Part shown: in pieces, positions 42,040-51,419 of the stretch
Layout: each line of letters begins with the position of its first letter
Numbering within the stretch: position 1 is the stretch's first letter
Assembly: GCA_036365145.1 (NCBI GenBank)
Contig: JAEOAD010002182.1
Location: 434,001 to 498,000, forward strand
Reading direction: 5' to 3'
Origin: Orientallactaga sibirica
Lineage: Eukaryota; Chordata; Mammalia; Rodentia; Dipodidae
DNA: 64,000 bases
Made by a program: the position numbers and the translations under genes
Notes under the pieces: model-generated
The model's database searches: none
What the model was told of the DNA's origin: nothing
What the model saw: only the letters and a program-made list of their open reading frames with translations

Positions 42040-42382
42040 CATGTGTGTATGTGTGTGTGGTGTGAATTCATGTCCTTGTGTATATAGATACATGTGTGTA
42101 GACATGTGTGCATGTACTTGGAGGCCAGTGGTTGATATCACATGTCTCCTATCACACTGCACCTCATTTATTGAGACGGGGTGTCTCACTGAACCCAGAA
42201 CTCACCCAGTCAGCTAGTCTAGTGAGCCAGCTTGCCCTGGGGATCCACCTGTCTCTGCCTCCCAAGCACTGGGATTACAGGTACCCACCTCCACACCCAG
42301 CATTTACATGAGTTCTGGAGATCCAAACTCAGGTCCTTGTGTTGGGCAACAAGCACTTTATCTACAGAGTCTCTCCCAGCCA
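42040..42382 (-). mobile_element. B4-like SINE
   Basis: TG-rich side, then GGAGGCCAGTGGTTGATATC, TTGAGACGGGGTGTCTCACTG and CAGAGTCTCTCCCAGCC, reverse B4. Confidence 0.85.
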
Positions 42383-42800
42383 CAAGTGCTGCATTCCTCT
42401 TCATGGCCAGGCGATATTCAATATATGGAGATCTGTACCACCCAGCCATGTGGGCTGTTTCTACTTTAGGTTATCATTAACAATGCTGCTATGAACATTT
42501 GTGGAAAGGCTTTTGTGAAGACAATATGGTTTCATTTCTCTGGGGTTTACACCTAAGAGTGTCGATTGCTGGCCTATGTTTTAATCTTTTGGCTGTCAGG
42601 CTATTTTTCCAAACAGTTGCTCCATTTTACATGCCTATTGGCAATGTATGAGCGTTCTAACAGCTCACCCGGTTGTTACCTGCTTTGTTGTCATTATAGC
42701 CATCCGAGTGGGTATGAAATATCTCATTGTGGTTTTCACCTGTACTTCCTTGACGGATCTTAATGTAGCTATTGCCCATTTGTGTATTTTATGTGTACAT
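42383..42800 (-). mobile_element. L1M 3' region, part 2
   Basis: CAATGCTGCTATGAACATTTG, CACCTAAGAGTGTCGATTGCTGG and ATGAAATATCTCATTGTGG continue the same L1M. Confidence 0.85.
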
Positions 42801-43342
42801 GTATATTTTTCAACTTTTTTCACGTGTATGTGTGTAATATGCACGTCTGTATGCATGTTGGTACATGTGTGCATGTGTGTGTGGTGCATGTGTAGGTCAA
42901 CATCAGGTGCCTTTCTTAATGGCTTTCTATTTTGTTCTTTTTTTAAAATATTTTTTAATATCTTATTTTTTTATTTGAGAGAGACAGAGAGAAAGAGAGA
43001 GTGGGCAAGCCACTGGTCCCTCAGCCACTGTGAACGAACTCCAGATGCGTGCCCCCCTTGTGGGCATTGCACCTGGCTAAATGTGGGACCTGGAGATTGG
43101 AACCTACGTTCTTAGGCTTGGCAGGCAGGCGCCTTAACCGCCAAGCCATCTCTCCAGCCCTCTACTTTATTCTTTGAGACAGGATCTCTCACTGAACCAA
43201 AAGCTCACTGATTCAGCTAGACTAGCCAGCCATTAAGTCCTAGGGATCCTTCTGTCTCCACCTTGCTAGCGCTGGGATTATAGGCACATGCCAACATGCC
43301 CAGCTTTTATGTGTGCTCTGTAGAGCTGAACTCAGATCCTTA
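42801..43342 (-). mobile_element. B4-like SINE split by a Dip-D
   Basis: AGGTCAACATCAGGTGCC at 42895 and GAGACAGGATCTCTCACTGAACC at 43177 are consecutive B4 segments separated by the Dip-D. Confidence 0.82.
42938..43161 (-). mobile_element. Dip-D SINE (long subfamily), shortened block
   Basis: CCCCCCTTGTGGGCATTGCACC shows the Dip-D block with a deletion; GGGACCTGGAGATTGGAACC at the B box. Confidence 0.9.
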
Positions 43343-43343
43343 T

Positions 43344-43508
43344 GATTTTTTTAAATTTTTTAGATTTTTTTATGTGTTTTAGAGAGAGTGTGTGAAAGAG
43401 AGAGAGGGAATGGGTGTGCCAGGGCCTCCTGACTGCAGATGCATGGTCCACTTTGTGCACTGGCACAGTTGAACCCGCATGGTCCACTTTGTCCAGCCAT
43501 CTGGCTTT
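43344..43508 (-). mobile_element. Dip SINE, rearranged
   Basis: GCATGGTCCACTTTGTGCA and GCATGGTCCACTTTGTCCAG are two copies of one segment; the head is absent. Confidence 0.7.
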
Positions 43509-43583
43509 TAGTTTGTAAGTTTGTTGGCACATTTTGAGGTTTTGAACCCTTTTACTCATGTTTTGTTCTAAAAATGTTGTAGG

Positions 43584-43680
43584 TGTTTGCTTGTTTGTTT
43601 TGAGGTAGGATCTCACTCTAGCCATCGTTCCAGGCTTTGTAGTTTTCCTAAGTGCTGGGTGTCTTTAACCACTGAGCCTA
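43584..43680 (-). mobile_element. B1 SINE fragment
   Basis: TTTTGAGGTAGGATCTCACTCTAGCC then AAGTGCTGGGTG; middle missing. Confidence 0.7.
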
Positions 43681-43787
43681 GAAAAGGAAACCAATTTCAT
43701 TTCCTTCATTGTGAGTATCCAGCTGCCAAACTTCTGCTCAAAATCATCTGCTCAAAATCACCTAAGGGTTTATTTCTTGGCTAGACT

Positions 43788-44027
43788 GGCTCATGTGTGT
43801 GGGTGCAAACAAGCCCTTTTTGAGACAGAGATAGCCTAGAACTCACTAATTTGGCTAGACTGGCTAGCAAACAAGCCCCAGAGATAGGAGTATCTCCACG
43901 TCCCCTGCACTGGGATCACAGGCACACGCCACCATGCCCCGCTTGCACATGGGTGGTGAGGATCTGAACTCAGGTCCTCAGGCGTGTGTGGCAAGCACTT
44001 ACCCACTGAGCCATCTCCTCAGACTGA
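43788..44027 (-). mobile_element. B4-like SINE
   Basis: GAACTCAGGTCCTCAGGCGTG and CCACTGAGCCATCTCCTCAG, reverse B4. Confidence 0.82.
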
Positions 44028-44405
44028 GGGTCTACTTCTGAACTCTGAATTCGATCTTGCTGATCTAGCTCTAAGCTGATACCACACCATCTGTAGCTTT
44101 GTGCTGTGTTTTGAAATCAGAAGTATAGTCCTCAAACTTTGTTGTTCTTTTTCAAGATTATCCTTGAACTTCCATGTAAATTTTGGAATTGATTTACCAA
44201 TTTCTGCCCTTCTGCAAAGAAACCAGCTGGGATTTTGATAGATTAGGGTTTCCAGTATCTGATTTGATCCCTCCTATTTCTATTGCTCTTTTCTATTTCT
44301 AGCTCCTATTTCTCCACTTAGGTGCCCTAGGTATGCTGGGATACTTTTCCATCCTCTAATGATTACAGGGAATTTTTGTTTCTTGCAATCAAGAAATTCT
44401 TATAA
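44028..44405 (-). mobile_element. L1M 3' region, part 3
   Basis: GGTCTACTTCTGAACTCTGAATTCG, ACTTTGTTGTTCTTTTTCAAG and GGGATTTTGATAGATTAGGG continue the antisense L1M toward its ORF2 side. Confidence 0.82.
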
Positions 44406-44530
44406 AGCTGGGCATGGTGGTACATGCCTTTAATCCCAGCACTCAGGAGGCAGAGGTAGGAGGATCGCCACCCTGAGAGTACACAGTGAGTTCCAGGTCA
44501 GCCGGGACTAGAGTGAGACCCTACCTCAAA
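44406..44530 (+). mobile_element. B1 SINE, small deletion
   Basis: GGAGGATCGCCACCCTGAG omits the GAGTTCGAGG segment. Confidence 0.9.
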
Positions 44531-44533
44531 AAA

Positions 44534-44670
44534 TGAGAAAGAAAAGAAAAGAAAAGAAAGAAAAGAAAAGAAAAGAAAAGAAAAGAAAAGAAAAGAAAAG
44601 AAAAGAAAAGAAAAGAAAAGAAAAGAAAGAAGGAAGGAAGGAAGGAAGGAAGGAAGGAAGGAAGGAAGGA

Positions 44671-44734
<64 letters not shown>

Positions 44735-44736
44735 AA
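44534..44736 (+). repeat. (GAAAA)n(GGAA)n(GAAA)n microsatellite
   Basis: Three successive purine arrays of different unit grown from the B1 tail, about 200 nt. Confidence 0.96.
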
Positions 44737-45082
44737 TTACAACAACTAGAGATGCAGCCCAATACCTTGTCCAAAACTACAATTTCCACATTATCATCCC
44801 TGTGCCTACATCCTCAGACTGTTCTAGGTACCCAGAGACTCCATTGAGGCCCCTCTCTGAACACCCGCCCATATGTCCAGCCCTTCATGCCACCCTAGCT
44901 CCCTTCCAAAGGTTACAAATGTTATCATTGAACCCTTGTTACAGTTTAACTACATGTTCCAAAACAGCCCCAAAGAACCACTTCACCCACTCCATCCCCT
45001 TCAGCAACTCTACCTCATACCTCACATTTCATTCAATACGCAGATACACCCCTAGGAGACTCTGGGAAGACTAGACATTATG
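44737..45082. other. non-repetitive interval
   Basis: C-rich, no recognised exon or repeat. Confidence 0.45.
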
Positions 45083-45640
45083 GTGCCTGTTGGTCAAAAT
45101 ATATGGGACCTGAAGCTACTTGGGAGGTTGAGGCAATAGAATGACAAATTCAAGGTGTTGTGGAACTATTCTCTGGACATACCATGACCATTGCCATCTT
45201 GAAATCAGAGCAACATTAGCTATGTAAGACACTCCCAAGACTGGCCCACTACCATTCCTTCATTTAGTGGAGGGAGGACACTTGAGTTAGCAATGAGGGA
45301 CTTACAACACAGAAGGCCTCTCACAAGGCCCCACCCCTCTTTTGAGGATACAAAAGCAGTTAACAGTTATTGGGGGGTGGAGGGGCTTTTCTGTCATGGT
45401 ATAGCTATCTATAAGTTACCTACACTCTTATAGGTAACCTCACACCCATGTAAGTAACCCTAATTAAACTCACTGGTTCACCATTACAGACTTTGGTGGA
45501 ATCATGCCTTTGGTCTATCATTGATGCCCTATCTAGCATGAAAAGATGTTGTTCACATCTCCTAAGAAAAAATTAATTTGACACCAGGCCAGCCTGGGCA
45601 ATTTAATGAGATGAGACCCTGTCTCAAAAAATAAAAAGAG
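45083..45640 (+). mobile_element. old B1-like SINE split by a solo LTR
   Basis: GAAGCTACTTGGGAGGTTGAGGC on the left and CCAGCCTGGGCAATTTAATG with CCCTGTCTC on the right are one 7SL-type SINE. Confidence 0.8.
45156..45583 (+). mobile_element. solo LTR (endogenous retrovirus, class unassigned)
   Basis: A 428-bp block beginning TGTTGTGGAAC and ending AATTTGACA (TG...CA), with flanking CAAGG (45151-45155) and CCAGG (45584-45588), a 5-bp TSD with one mismatch. TACAAAA near 45349 and ATTAAA near 45464 are candidate TATA and polyadenylation signals. No gag, pol or env sequence is present. Confidence 0.75.
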
Positions 45641-45641
45641 G

Positions 45642-45825
45642 GCTGGAGAGATGGCTTAGCAGTTAAGATACTTGCCTGCAAAGTTCAAGGACCCAGGTTT
45701 GATTCCCCAGTAACCATGTAATCCAGATGCACATGGTGGCACATTCATCTGGAGTTTGTTTGTAGTGGCTGGAGACCCTGGCACATCATTTTCTCTCTCT
45801 CTCTCTCTCTCTCTAAATAAAAAAA
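45642..45825 (+). mobile_element. Dip SINE
   Basis: Complete with a short tail. Confidence 0.92.
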
Positions 45826-45834
45826 TTTTGTGGG

Positions 45835-45978
45835 GGGGGTTCGAGGTAGGGTCTCACTCTAGCTCAGGCTGACCTGGAATTCACTCTGTAGTCTCAGGGT
45901 GGCCTCAAACTCATGGTGATCCTCCTACCTCTACCTCCCAAGTGCTGGGATTAAAGGCGTGCGCCACCACGCCCGGCT
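45835..45978 (-). mobile_element. B1 SINE, young-type head
   Basis: Reverse; GGCGTGCGCCACCACGCCCGGC retains all head CpGs. Confidence 0.94.
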
Positions 45979-45999
45979 TAAAGTATTTTAGTTTTTAAA

Positions 46000-46227
46000 T
46001 TTATTTTTTTTTATTTATTTATTTATTTATTTATTTGAGACAGAGAGAGAGAGAGAGAGGGAGAAGGAGGGGGAGAATGGGCATGCCAGGGCCTCTAGCC
46101 ACTGCAAACAAACTCCAGACGCATGTGCCCCTTGTGTATCTGGCTTACATGGGACCTGGAGAATTGAACCAGGGGTTCTTAGGCTTTGCAGGCCTGTGCC
46201 TCAACCGCTAAGCCATCTCTCCGCCCA
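46000..46227 (-). mobile_element. Dip SINE
   Basis: Reverse copy with (TTTA)n tail and GA tract. Confidence 0.93.
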
Positions 46228-46244
46228 ATAAAATATTTTAATAA

Positions 46245-46475
46245 ACTTTTTAAATATTTTATTATTTATTTGTTTGAGAGAGAGAGATACAGAAATAGGC
46301 AGGTAGAGAGAGAGAGAATGGGCATGCCAGGGCCTCCAACCACAAGCAAACAAACTCCAGATGCATGCGCTCCCTTGTGCATCTGGCTTACGTGGGTCCT
46401 GAGGAATGGAGTCTTGAACCAGGGTCCTTAGGCTTCACAGGCAAGCGTTTAACTGCTAAGCCATCTCTCCAGCCC
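46245..46475 (-). mobile_element. Dip SINE, B-box-insertion subfamily
   Basis: GAATGGAGTCTTGAACC (sense GGTTCAAGACTCCATTC) shows the insertion; GATACAGAAATAGGCAGG tail module. Confidence 0.9.
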
Positions 46476-46494
46476 TATTTTAATAAACTTTTAA

Positions 46495-46766
46495 AAAATA
46501 TTTTATCTATTTACTGGAGGGGAGCAGATAGAGAGAATGGGTGCACTCTTGAACTCACAACTGTCCTCCTACCTCTGCCTTCCAAGTACTGAGATTAAAG
46601 ACATGCATCACCACACCTAGCAGAGACAGAGAATGGGTGCACCAGGGCCTCTAGCCACTGCAAACTCCAGACCCAGACGCACGCACCACTTGAACATCTG
46701 GTTTTACATGAGTGCTTAGGCATCAAATTCATAAGCATCTTAATCGCTAAGCCATCTTTCCAGCCT
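46495..46766 (-). mobile_element. Dip SINE split by a B1 fragment
   Basis: The element resumes at 46622 with a repeated AGAGAATGGGTGCAC, which is the TSD of the inserted B1 piece. Confidence 0.88.
46546..46621 (-). mobile_element. B1 SINE, 3'-truncated, nested
   Basis: CTTGAACTCACAACTGTCC to CACCACACCTAG: the 5' half of B1 with no A tail, inside a Dip, with TSD AGAGAATGGGTGCAC on both sides. Confidence 0.85.
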
Positions 46767-46789
46767 GGAAATTTCTTCCCCCACCCCTA

Positions 46790-46929
46790 CCCCAAGGTAA
46801 GGTCTTACTCTAGCTCAGGCTGACGTGGAATTCTCTATGTAGTCTCAGGCTGACCTTGAACTCACAGCAATCCTCCTACCTCTGCCTCCCAAGTGCTAGG
46901 ATTAAAGGCATGTACCACCACATCCAGCC
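46790..46929 (-). mobile_element. B1 SINE
   Basis: TSD CCTGGAAATTTCTT on both sides. Confidence 0.93.
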
Positions 46930-46951
46930 TGGAAATTTCTTTTTTATAATA

Positions 46952-47153
46952 TGATTGTATTTATTTATTTGAGAGAGAAAGAGGCAGATAGAGTGAGAGA
47001 ATCGGTGCACCAGGGCCTCTACCCAACTGCAACAAATAAACTCCAGATGCTTGCCACCTTATGCATCTGGCTTTAGTGGGTACTAGGGAATCAAACTGGG
47101 GTCTTTGGGCTTTGTGGGCAAGTGCCTTAACCACTAAGCCATCTCTCCAGCCC
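46952..47153 (-). mobile_element. Dip SINE
   Basis: Reverse copy, complete. Confidence 0.92.
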
Positions 47154-47813
47154 TGACCACTTGGTTTGCAGAAGCATCAGGGAAAAAGGAGTAAGCAGGT
47201 GAGGGAAAGGAGAACAGGGTTCCAGGACAGAGGTGGCCCTGCTTAGGCTCATCAGACAGACCAGCAGCCATGTGGCAAAATCAAAGCCCACAGTCCCTAG
47301 TCCCAAGACGTCTGGTGTGGAAGCCTCAGGCTGGGCTGACCAGGACATCATGCCAGTAACTGATGACTCAGTGGCCAGCTGATTCCATGCACAAATGGTT
47401 CTAGAGCCTTGTGTCATAATTTCTCAAATAGATTGGAAATGTCGAAAAGATGCCCTGTTAGAATTGGGCTTCACGTAAAAATTAAGTGATAAAAAAACAC
47501 AACTATTTTTCTTCCGGCTAAATGTGCAGCCTGAAAGTCACACCCTCCATCCACCTTCTCGAAAATAGGAGAGTACTAGTATCCTCCCCACCCTGTGTGG
47601 TACCTGCTGTTCCCACTCCCTCTGCCTTTCTCTGGACAGTCAGGATTCAAGAGTCCCATCCAGTCTCCTTCAGGGCAGAAGCCCCCTAAACTGAGCCTGG
47701 AATATGACCATGTACAGCGCCAGTATTTCCCACAACACACAGGAAACAGCCCCAGATGACGCTCAGATCTGTGGTCATTTCTGACCTCTATAGAACAGGA
47801 AGTAGCTACTTAC
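47154..47813. other. intronic non-repetitive sequence next to the microexon
   Basis: SINE-free 660 bp on the downstream side of the Rap1gap2 microexon. Contains no second exon that I can recognise. Confidence 0.55.
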
Positions 47814-47849
47814 TTGACCTTCAGGCTTGCCAGCATGGTCTTGTCGATC
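47814..47849 (-). CDS. Rap1gap2: Rap1gap2 second coding exon (36-nt microexon)
   Basis: Minus-strand exon of 36 nt. Its first G completes the Trp codon begun in the exon at 53290, then it reads IDKTMLASLKV and two bases (AA) of the next Lys codon. This is the Rap1GAP2 sequence that follows FGGFGW. The acceptor is a pyrimidine-rich tract ending CTCTTGGCAG (just above 47849) and the donor is GTAAGTAG starting at 47813, a near-consensus site. Being a multiple of three with matching phases at both ends (2/2), the exon could be skipped without shifting the frame. The next exon, expected to begin with the last base of a Lys codon, is not in this window. Confidence 0.9.
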
Positions 47850-48567
47850 CTGCCAAGAGAAAAGCAAAGGCCTCAGTCAGTGTGGGTCTAATGGCTTCCT
47901 TCTACAGTGGCAGGAGATGGTCCCGGGGCTGGCCCAAAGTGGCACACCCTGCAGGGACAGTTGTTACAGGGCAAGTTCTCCTCGAGCCCAGGAAGGAAAG
48001 ACTGAGTTCCACAAGACCTGGGGCACACATGCCTCCATGAGAGGGGTTTTAGCAGTCTCCCTACTTTAGAGATGAAGGCTGAGGTCTCTGGCCCAATGTG
48101 ACTAGGATCTTAAGTCCTATTGGCAACCTCTCCCCTTGACTAGTGCTACCCCACGAGGGGACCTTGCCGCCAGAGGCATTAGTCGTTGGCAGGGGACAAT
48201 CCACAGCTCAGTATTTCCTGGTCTTTGGTTTTGGAGAAATACGAGCACTCCAGCTGCAGCCCCCTCCCTCTCTGGGAGCTGCCAATCTATCAGGCAAGCA
48301 GGCTCCACTCCTGGGACAGAGGCTGACAGCAGGCTCCAAGGAGAGCAGGCAGGGAGCTGGGAGACGGAAGGATTATGTTCACAGCAGACTCCCAGCAGCC
48401 ACTCTCCACCCCTGCCTGTGCCACCCTCCCTGGCAGAGGAGGCACTGTGTGAGCTTCTATTTTTACCCCTGCATATGCCAGCCCTTATGGTTGGAAAGGG
48501 AAGTCCCTTCCTTCTTCAGAGACAGAGGGGCTTCTCTCTTGCTGTCTTGGTCTCTTACCATTTACAG
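47850..48567. other. intronic non-repetitive sequence upstream of the microexon
   Basis: Starts with the polypyrimidine tract of the acceptor (minus strand). Open plus-strand frames from 48136 are antisense and continue into the minisatellite. Confidence 0.5.
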
Positions 48568-49467
48568 GGTCATGGTCACTATCACAACCAGCATCACCAC
48601 CATCACTATCATTGTCATCATCACGTCACCATCACTACCAGCATCATCACCACCTGGGTCACCATCACTACCAGCGTCATCACCACCAATGTCATCACCA
48701 TCATGTCACCATCAATACCAGCATCATCACCACCAGTGTCACCATCACTACCAGTGTCATCACCACCTGTGTCACCATCACTACCAGCGTCATCACCACC
48801 TGTGTCACCATCATGTCACCATCACTACCAGCGTCATCACCACCTGTGTCACCATCACTACCAGCGTCATTACCACCTGTGTCACCATCATGTCACCATC
48901 ACTACCAGCGTCATTACCACCTGTGTCACCATCACTACCAGCATCATCACCACCTGTGTCACCATCGCTATCACTGTCATCACCACCTGTGTCACCATCA
49001 CTACCAGCATCATCACCACCTGTGTCACCATCACTACCAGCGTCATTACCACCTGTGTCACCATCACTGCCAGTGTCATCACCACCTGTGTCACCATCGC
49101 TACCAGCGTCATCACCACCTGTGTCACCATCACTGCCAGTGTCATCACCACCATGTCACCATTACTACCAGTGTCATCACCACCATGTCACCATCACTAC
49201 CAGCGTCATCACCACCATGTCACCATCACTACCAGCGTCATCACCATCACCACCATTATCATCACCATCTGTGACACCCATTACAATCAGTGTCACCACC
49301 ATCATTGTGTCATCACCACCTGTGTCACCATGACTACCAGTGTTACCACCATCACTAACATTTTTGTAATCCATTTTTTCACCATATTTCATTCAACACA
49401 GTGTCACCATAACTATTATTGTCACCCAAACATCACCATCACCATTAGTCACCTCCACCATCAGTGT
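48568..49467. repeat. 33-bp-unit minisatellite
   Basis: About 900 bp. The unit is GTCATCACCACC + TGTGTCACC + ATCACTACCAGC (12+9+12 nt), with roughly twenty copies in the core 48620-49260 and degenerate CAC/ATC-rich flanks. Variant units add a 12-nt CATCATGTCACC. Because 33 is a multiple of three and the unit lacks stops in several frames, it produces long His/Thr/Ser-rich open frames on the plus strand (48136-49473, 445 codons; 48143-49333) and a Val/Met-rich frame on the minus strand. These are by-products, not genes. Confidence 0.95.
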
Positions 49468-50382
49468 CACTAAAATTATTATCAACTCTAAGGGGCTCCT
49501 GACCCTGGGAAGTTCTTTTCAAGGTCTTTTCAGCCAGCTCAGCTCTGCCTCAAGCTTCCCAGAGGGTGTTGGGGGCACAGAGGGGAGAGGGGTCACATGC
49601 CCAGCAATCCCAGGTTGGCCCTAAGGTTCTAAGGTGGGCAAGCGCCTCTAGTGGAAGGGCAGGACTTGTCTGTCTTTCTCAGTAAGCTCCCAGCACCTCT
49701 GCTCTCAGCCCCCAACAGTAAAACAGTAAAAAGCCCCAACAGTAAAACAGTGAAACTCTGGGCACCTAGCCCACAGCCCTTCCAGGGTCTTCTCCACACC
49801 CTGGCCTGGGGTTTCTACCTCTGGTCTCTGAGGGTCTCACTCAGCCCCCCCAATACCTCTCCGGATGACAGGCCCTCCTCCTCTCCCATTCAATCCATCA
49901 GATACCCAGATCCAACAGGAAGTCAGAACCCCATTCTGCTATAATGCTTGTGACCAGAGCTACCAAATGGTAACCTTTAATAGCCTGTACATCCTACATC
50001 CCCAGTGACACATAGAGAAACTGAGACCAAGAGAGGGGAAGTGTTCCCCAGTAATCAATGTGCAGCCAGCACTAGCTCCTCAGCCTCAACCATCTTCCAC
50101 CTCCATGCCACAGCAGGCCCAGTCCCTAAGTCCACATACCTCCCACCCAGCAACCTGCCCATGAGGGTTCCCACACTGGAATCCAAGAGGGCAGGGCCTG
50201 AGGTTTGGACAGGACTGGGAGGGGAGAGAAGGTAGTGGCTATGGGGCTGGGCCTGGTCCTGTCAGGAAGCCAAGTCCATGGCTCCTCCCTCCCCAAATCC
50301 ATCTACTCACTCTCACCACACCCACCCCAATGTCAGTGGCTCTCCAGCCTGGCAACTAATTGAGCTTTTAAAACACCACAAG
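49468..50382. other. intronic sequence with MIR and MER5A pieces
   Basis: MIR-like GACACATAGAGAAACTGAGACC at about 50006; MER5A-like GTCAGTGGCTCTCCAGCC at about 50332. A short tandem AACAGTAAAACAGTAAAAAG/CCCCAACAGTAAAACAGTG lies at 49715-49755. Confidence 0.5.
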
Positions 50383-50552
50383 AGGATCTAGTTAAAGGCA
50401 CTTGCTTGCAAAGCCTGAAAATCCAGTAACCACATAAAGACAGATGCACAAAGTGGTGCGTATGTCTGGAATTGTTTGCAGGGGGCAAGAGGTCCTAAAT
50501 GCTCATATTCTCTCTCCTTTCCTCCTTCCTCTTCAAGTAAATAAATAAACAT
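50383..50552 (+). mobile_element. Dip SINE, degraded
   Basis: AGTTAAAGGCACTTGCTTGCAAAGCC; the usual head is lost. Confidence 0.85.
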
Positions 50553-50572
50553 TTTTTTTTATTTTTTTTTTA

Positions 50573-50724
50573 AAGCTGGGTGTGGTGGTGCACACCTTTA
50601 ATCTCAGCACTTGGAAGGCAGAGATAGGAGGATCACCGAGAGTTCAAGGCCACCCCGAGACTAATTCCAGGTTAGCCTGAGCTAGCGTGAGACCCTACCT
50701 TAAAAAAATAAAAAAGTAAAAAAA
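50573..50724 (+). mobile_element. B1 SINE
   Basis: Lacks CATAGTG in the middle. Confidence 0.92.
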
Positions 50725-50726
50725 CA

Positions 50727-50868
50727 AGCCGGGTGTGGTGGCATACATCTTCAATCCCAGCACTCAAGACAGAGATAGGAGGATCGCCATGAGTTTAAGG
50801 ACACCCTGAGACTACGTAGTAAATTCCAGGACAGCCTGGACTAGAGCAAGACCCTCCAAAAAAAAAGA
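50727..50868 (+). mobile_element. B1 SINE
   Basis: Inserted behind the preceding A tail; lacks GGAGG of the core. Confidence 0.92.
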
Positions 50869-50873
50869 AATCA

Positions 50874-51052
50874 GAGGCTGGAGAGAAGGTTTAGTGGTTA
50901 AGGCACTTGCCTACCAAGCCAAAGGGCACATGTATCTGGAGTTCACTTGCAGTGGCTTGAGGCCCTGGCATGCCCATTCTCTCTCTACTCTATCTGCCTC
51001 TTTCTCTCTCTCTTATAAGTTAATTAAATATATAAATTAAATAAAATATTTT
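50874..51052 (+). mobile_element. Dip SINE, B box deleted
   Basis: CCAAGCCAAAGGGCACATGTATC removes the whole B-box segment. Confidence 0.9.
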
Positions 51053-51056
51053 TAAA

Positions 51057-51258
51057 GAGCTGGAGAGATGGCTTAGCAGTTAATGCACTTGCCTGTGAAG
51101 CTTAAGGATCCAGGTTCAATTCCCCAGTACCCACATAAGCCAGATGCACAAGGTGGTGCATGCATCTGGGGTTCATTTGCAGTGGGTAGAAGCTCTGGCA
51201 TGCCCATTCTCTCTCTTTCTCTCTCAAATAAATGAATAAACTTTTAAAAAAATAAATT
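51057..51258 (+). mobile_element. Dip SINE
   Basis: Complete. Confidence 0.92.
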
Positions 51259-51410
51259 AAGCTGGGTATGGTGGCACATGCCTTTAATCCTAGCACTTGG
51301 GAAGCAGAGGTAGGAGGATCACCATGAGTTCGAGGCCACCCTGAGACTACATAGTGAATTCCATGTCAGCCTGTGCTAGAGTGAGACCCTATCTCAAAAA
51401 AAGCGAAGAA
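51259..51410 (+). mobile_element. B1 SINE
   Basis: Complete. Confidence 0.92.
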
Positions 51411-51419
51411 AAAAATGCT

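Noticed and set aside
42648..43115. 155-codon plus-strand frame
   Set aside because: Composed of antisense L1M, B4 and Dip-D sequence.
1..47813. Search for the next Rap1gap2 exon (expected KKQELANSS and following)
   Set aside because: No segment on the minus strand matched by eye; the exon is presumably beyond the left edge. A translated search of this window with the Rap1GAP2 protein would settle it.
48620..49260. CRISPR-like regular repeats
   Set aside because: Units are contiguous with no unique spacers and lie in a mammalian intron; this is a minisatellite.
48136..49473. 445-codon plus-strand open frame (His/Thr/Ser-rich), and related 396- and 220-codon frames
   Set aside because: Generated by the 33-bp minisatellite: the unit length is a multiple of three, several frames are open at once and no domain, start context or splice structure supports coding. 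It is antisense in a Rap1gap2 intron.
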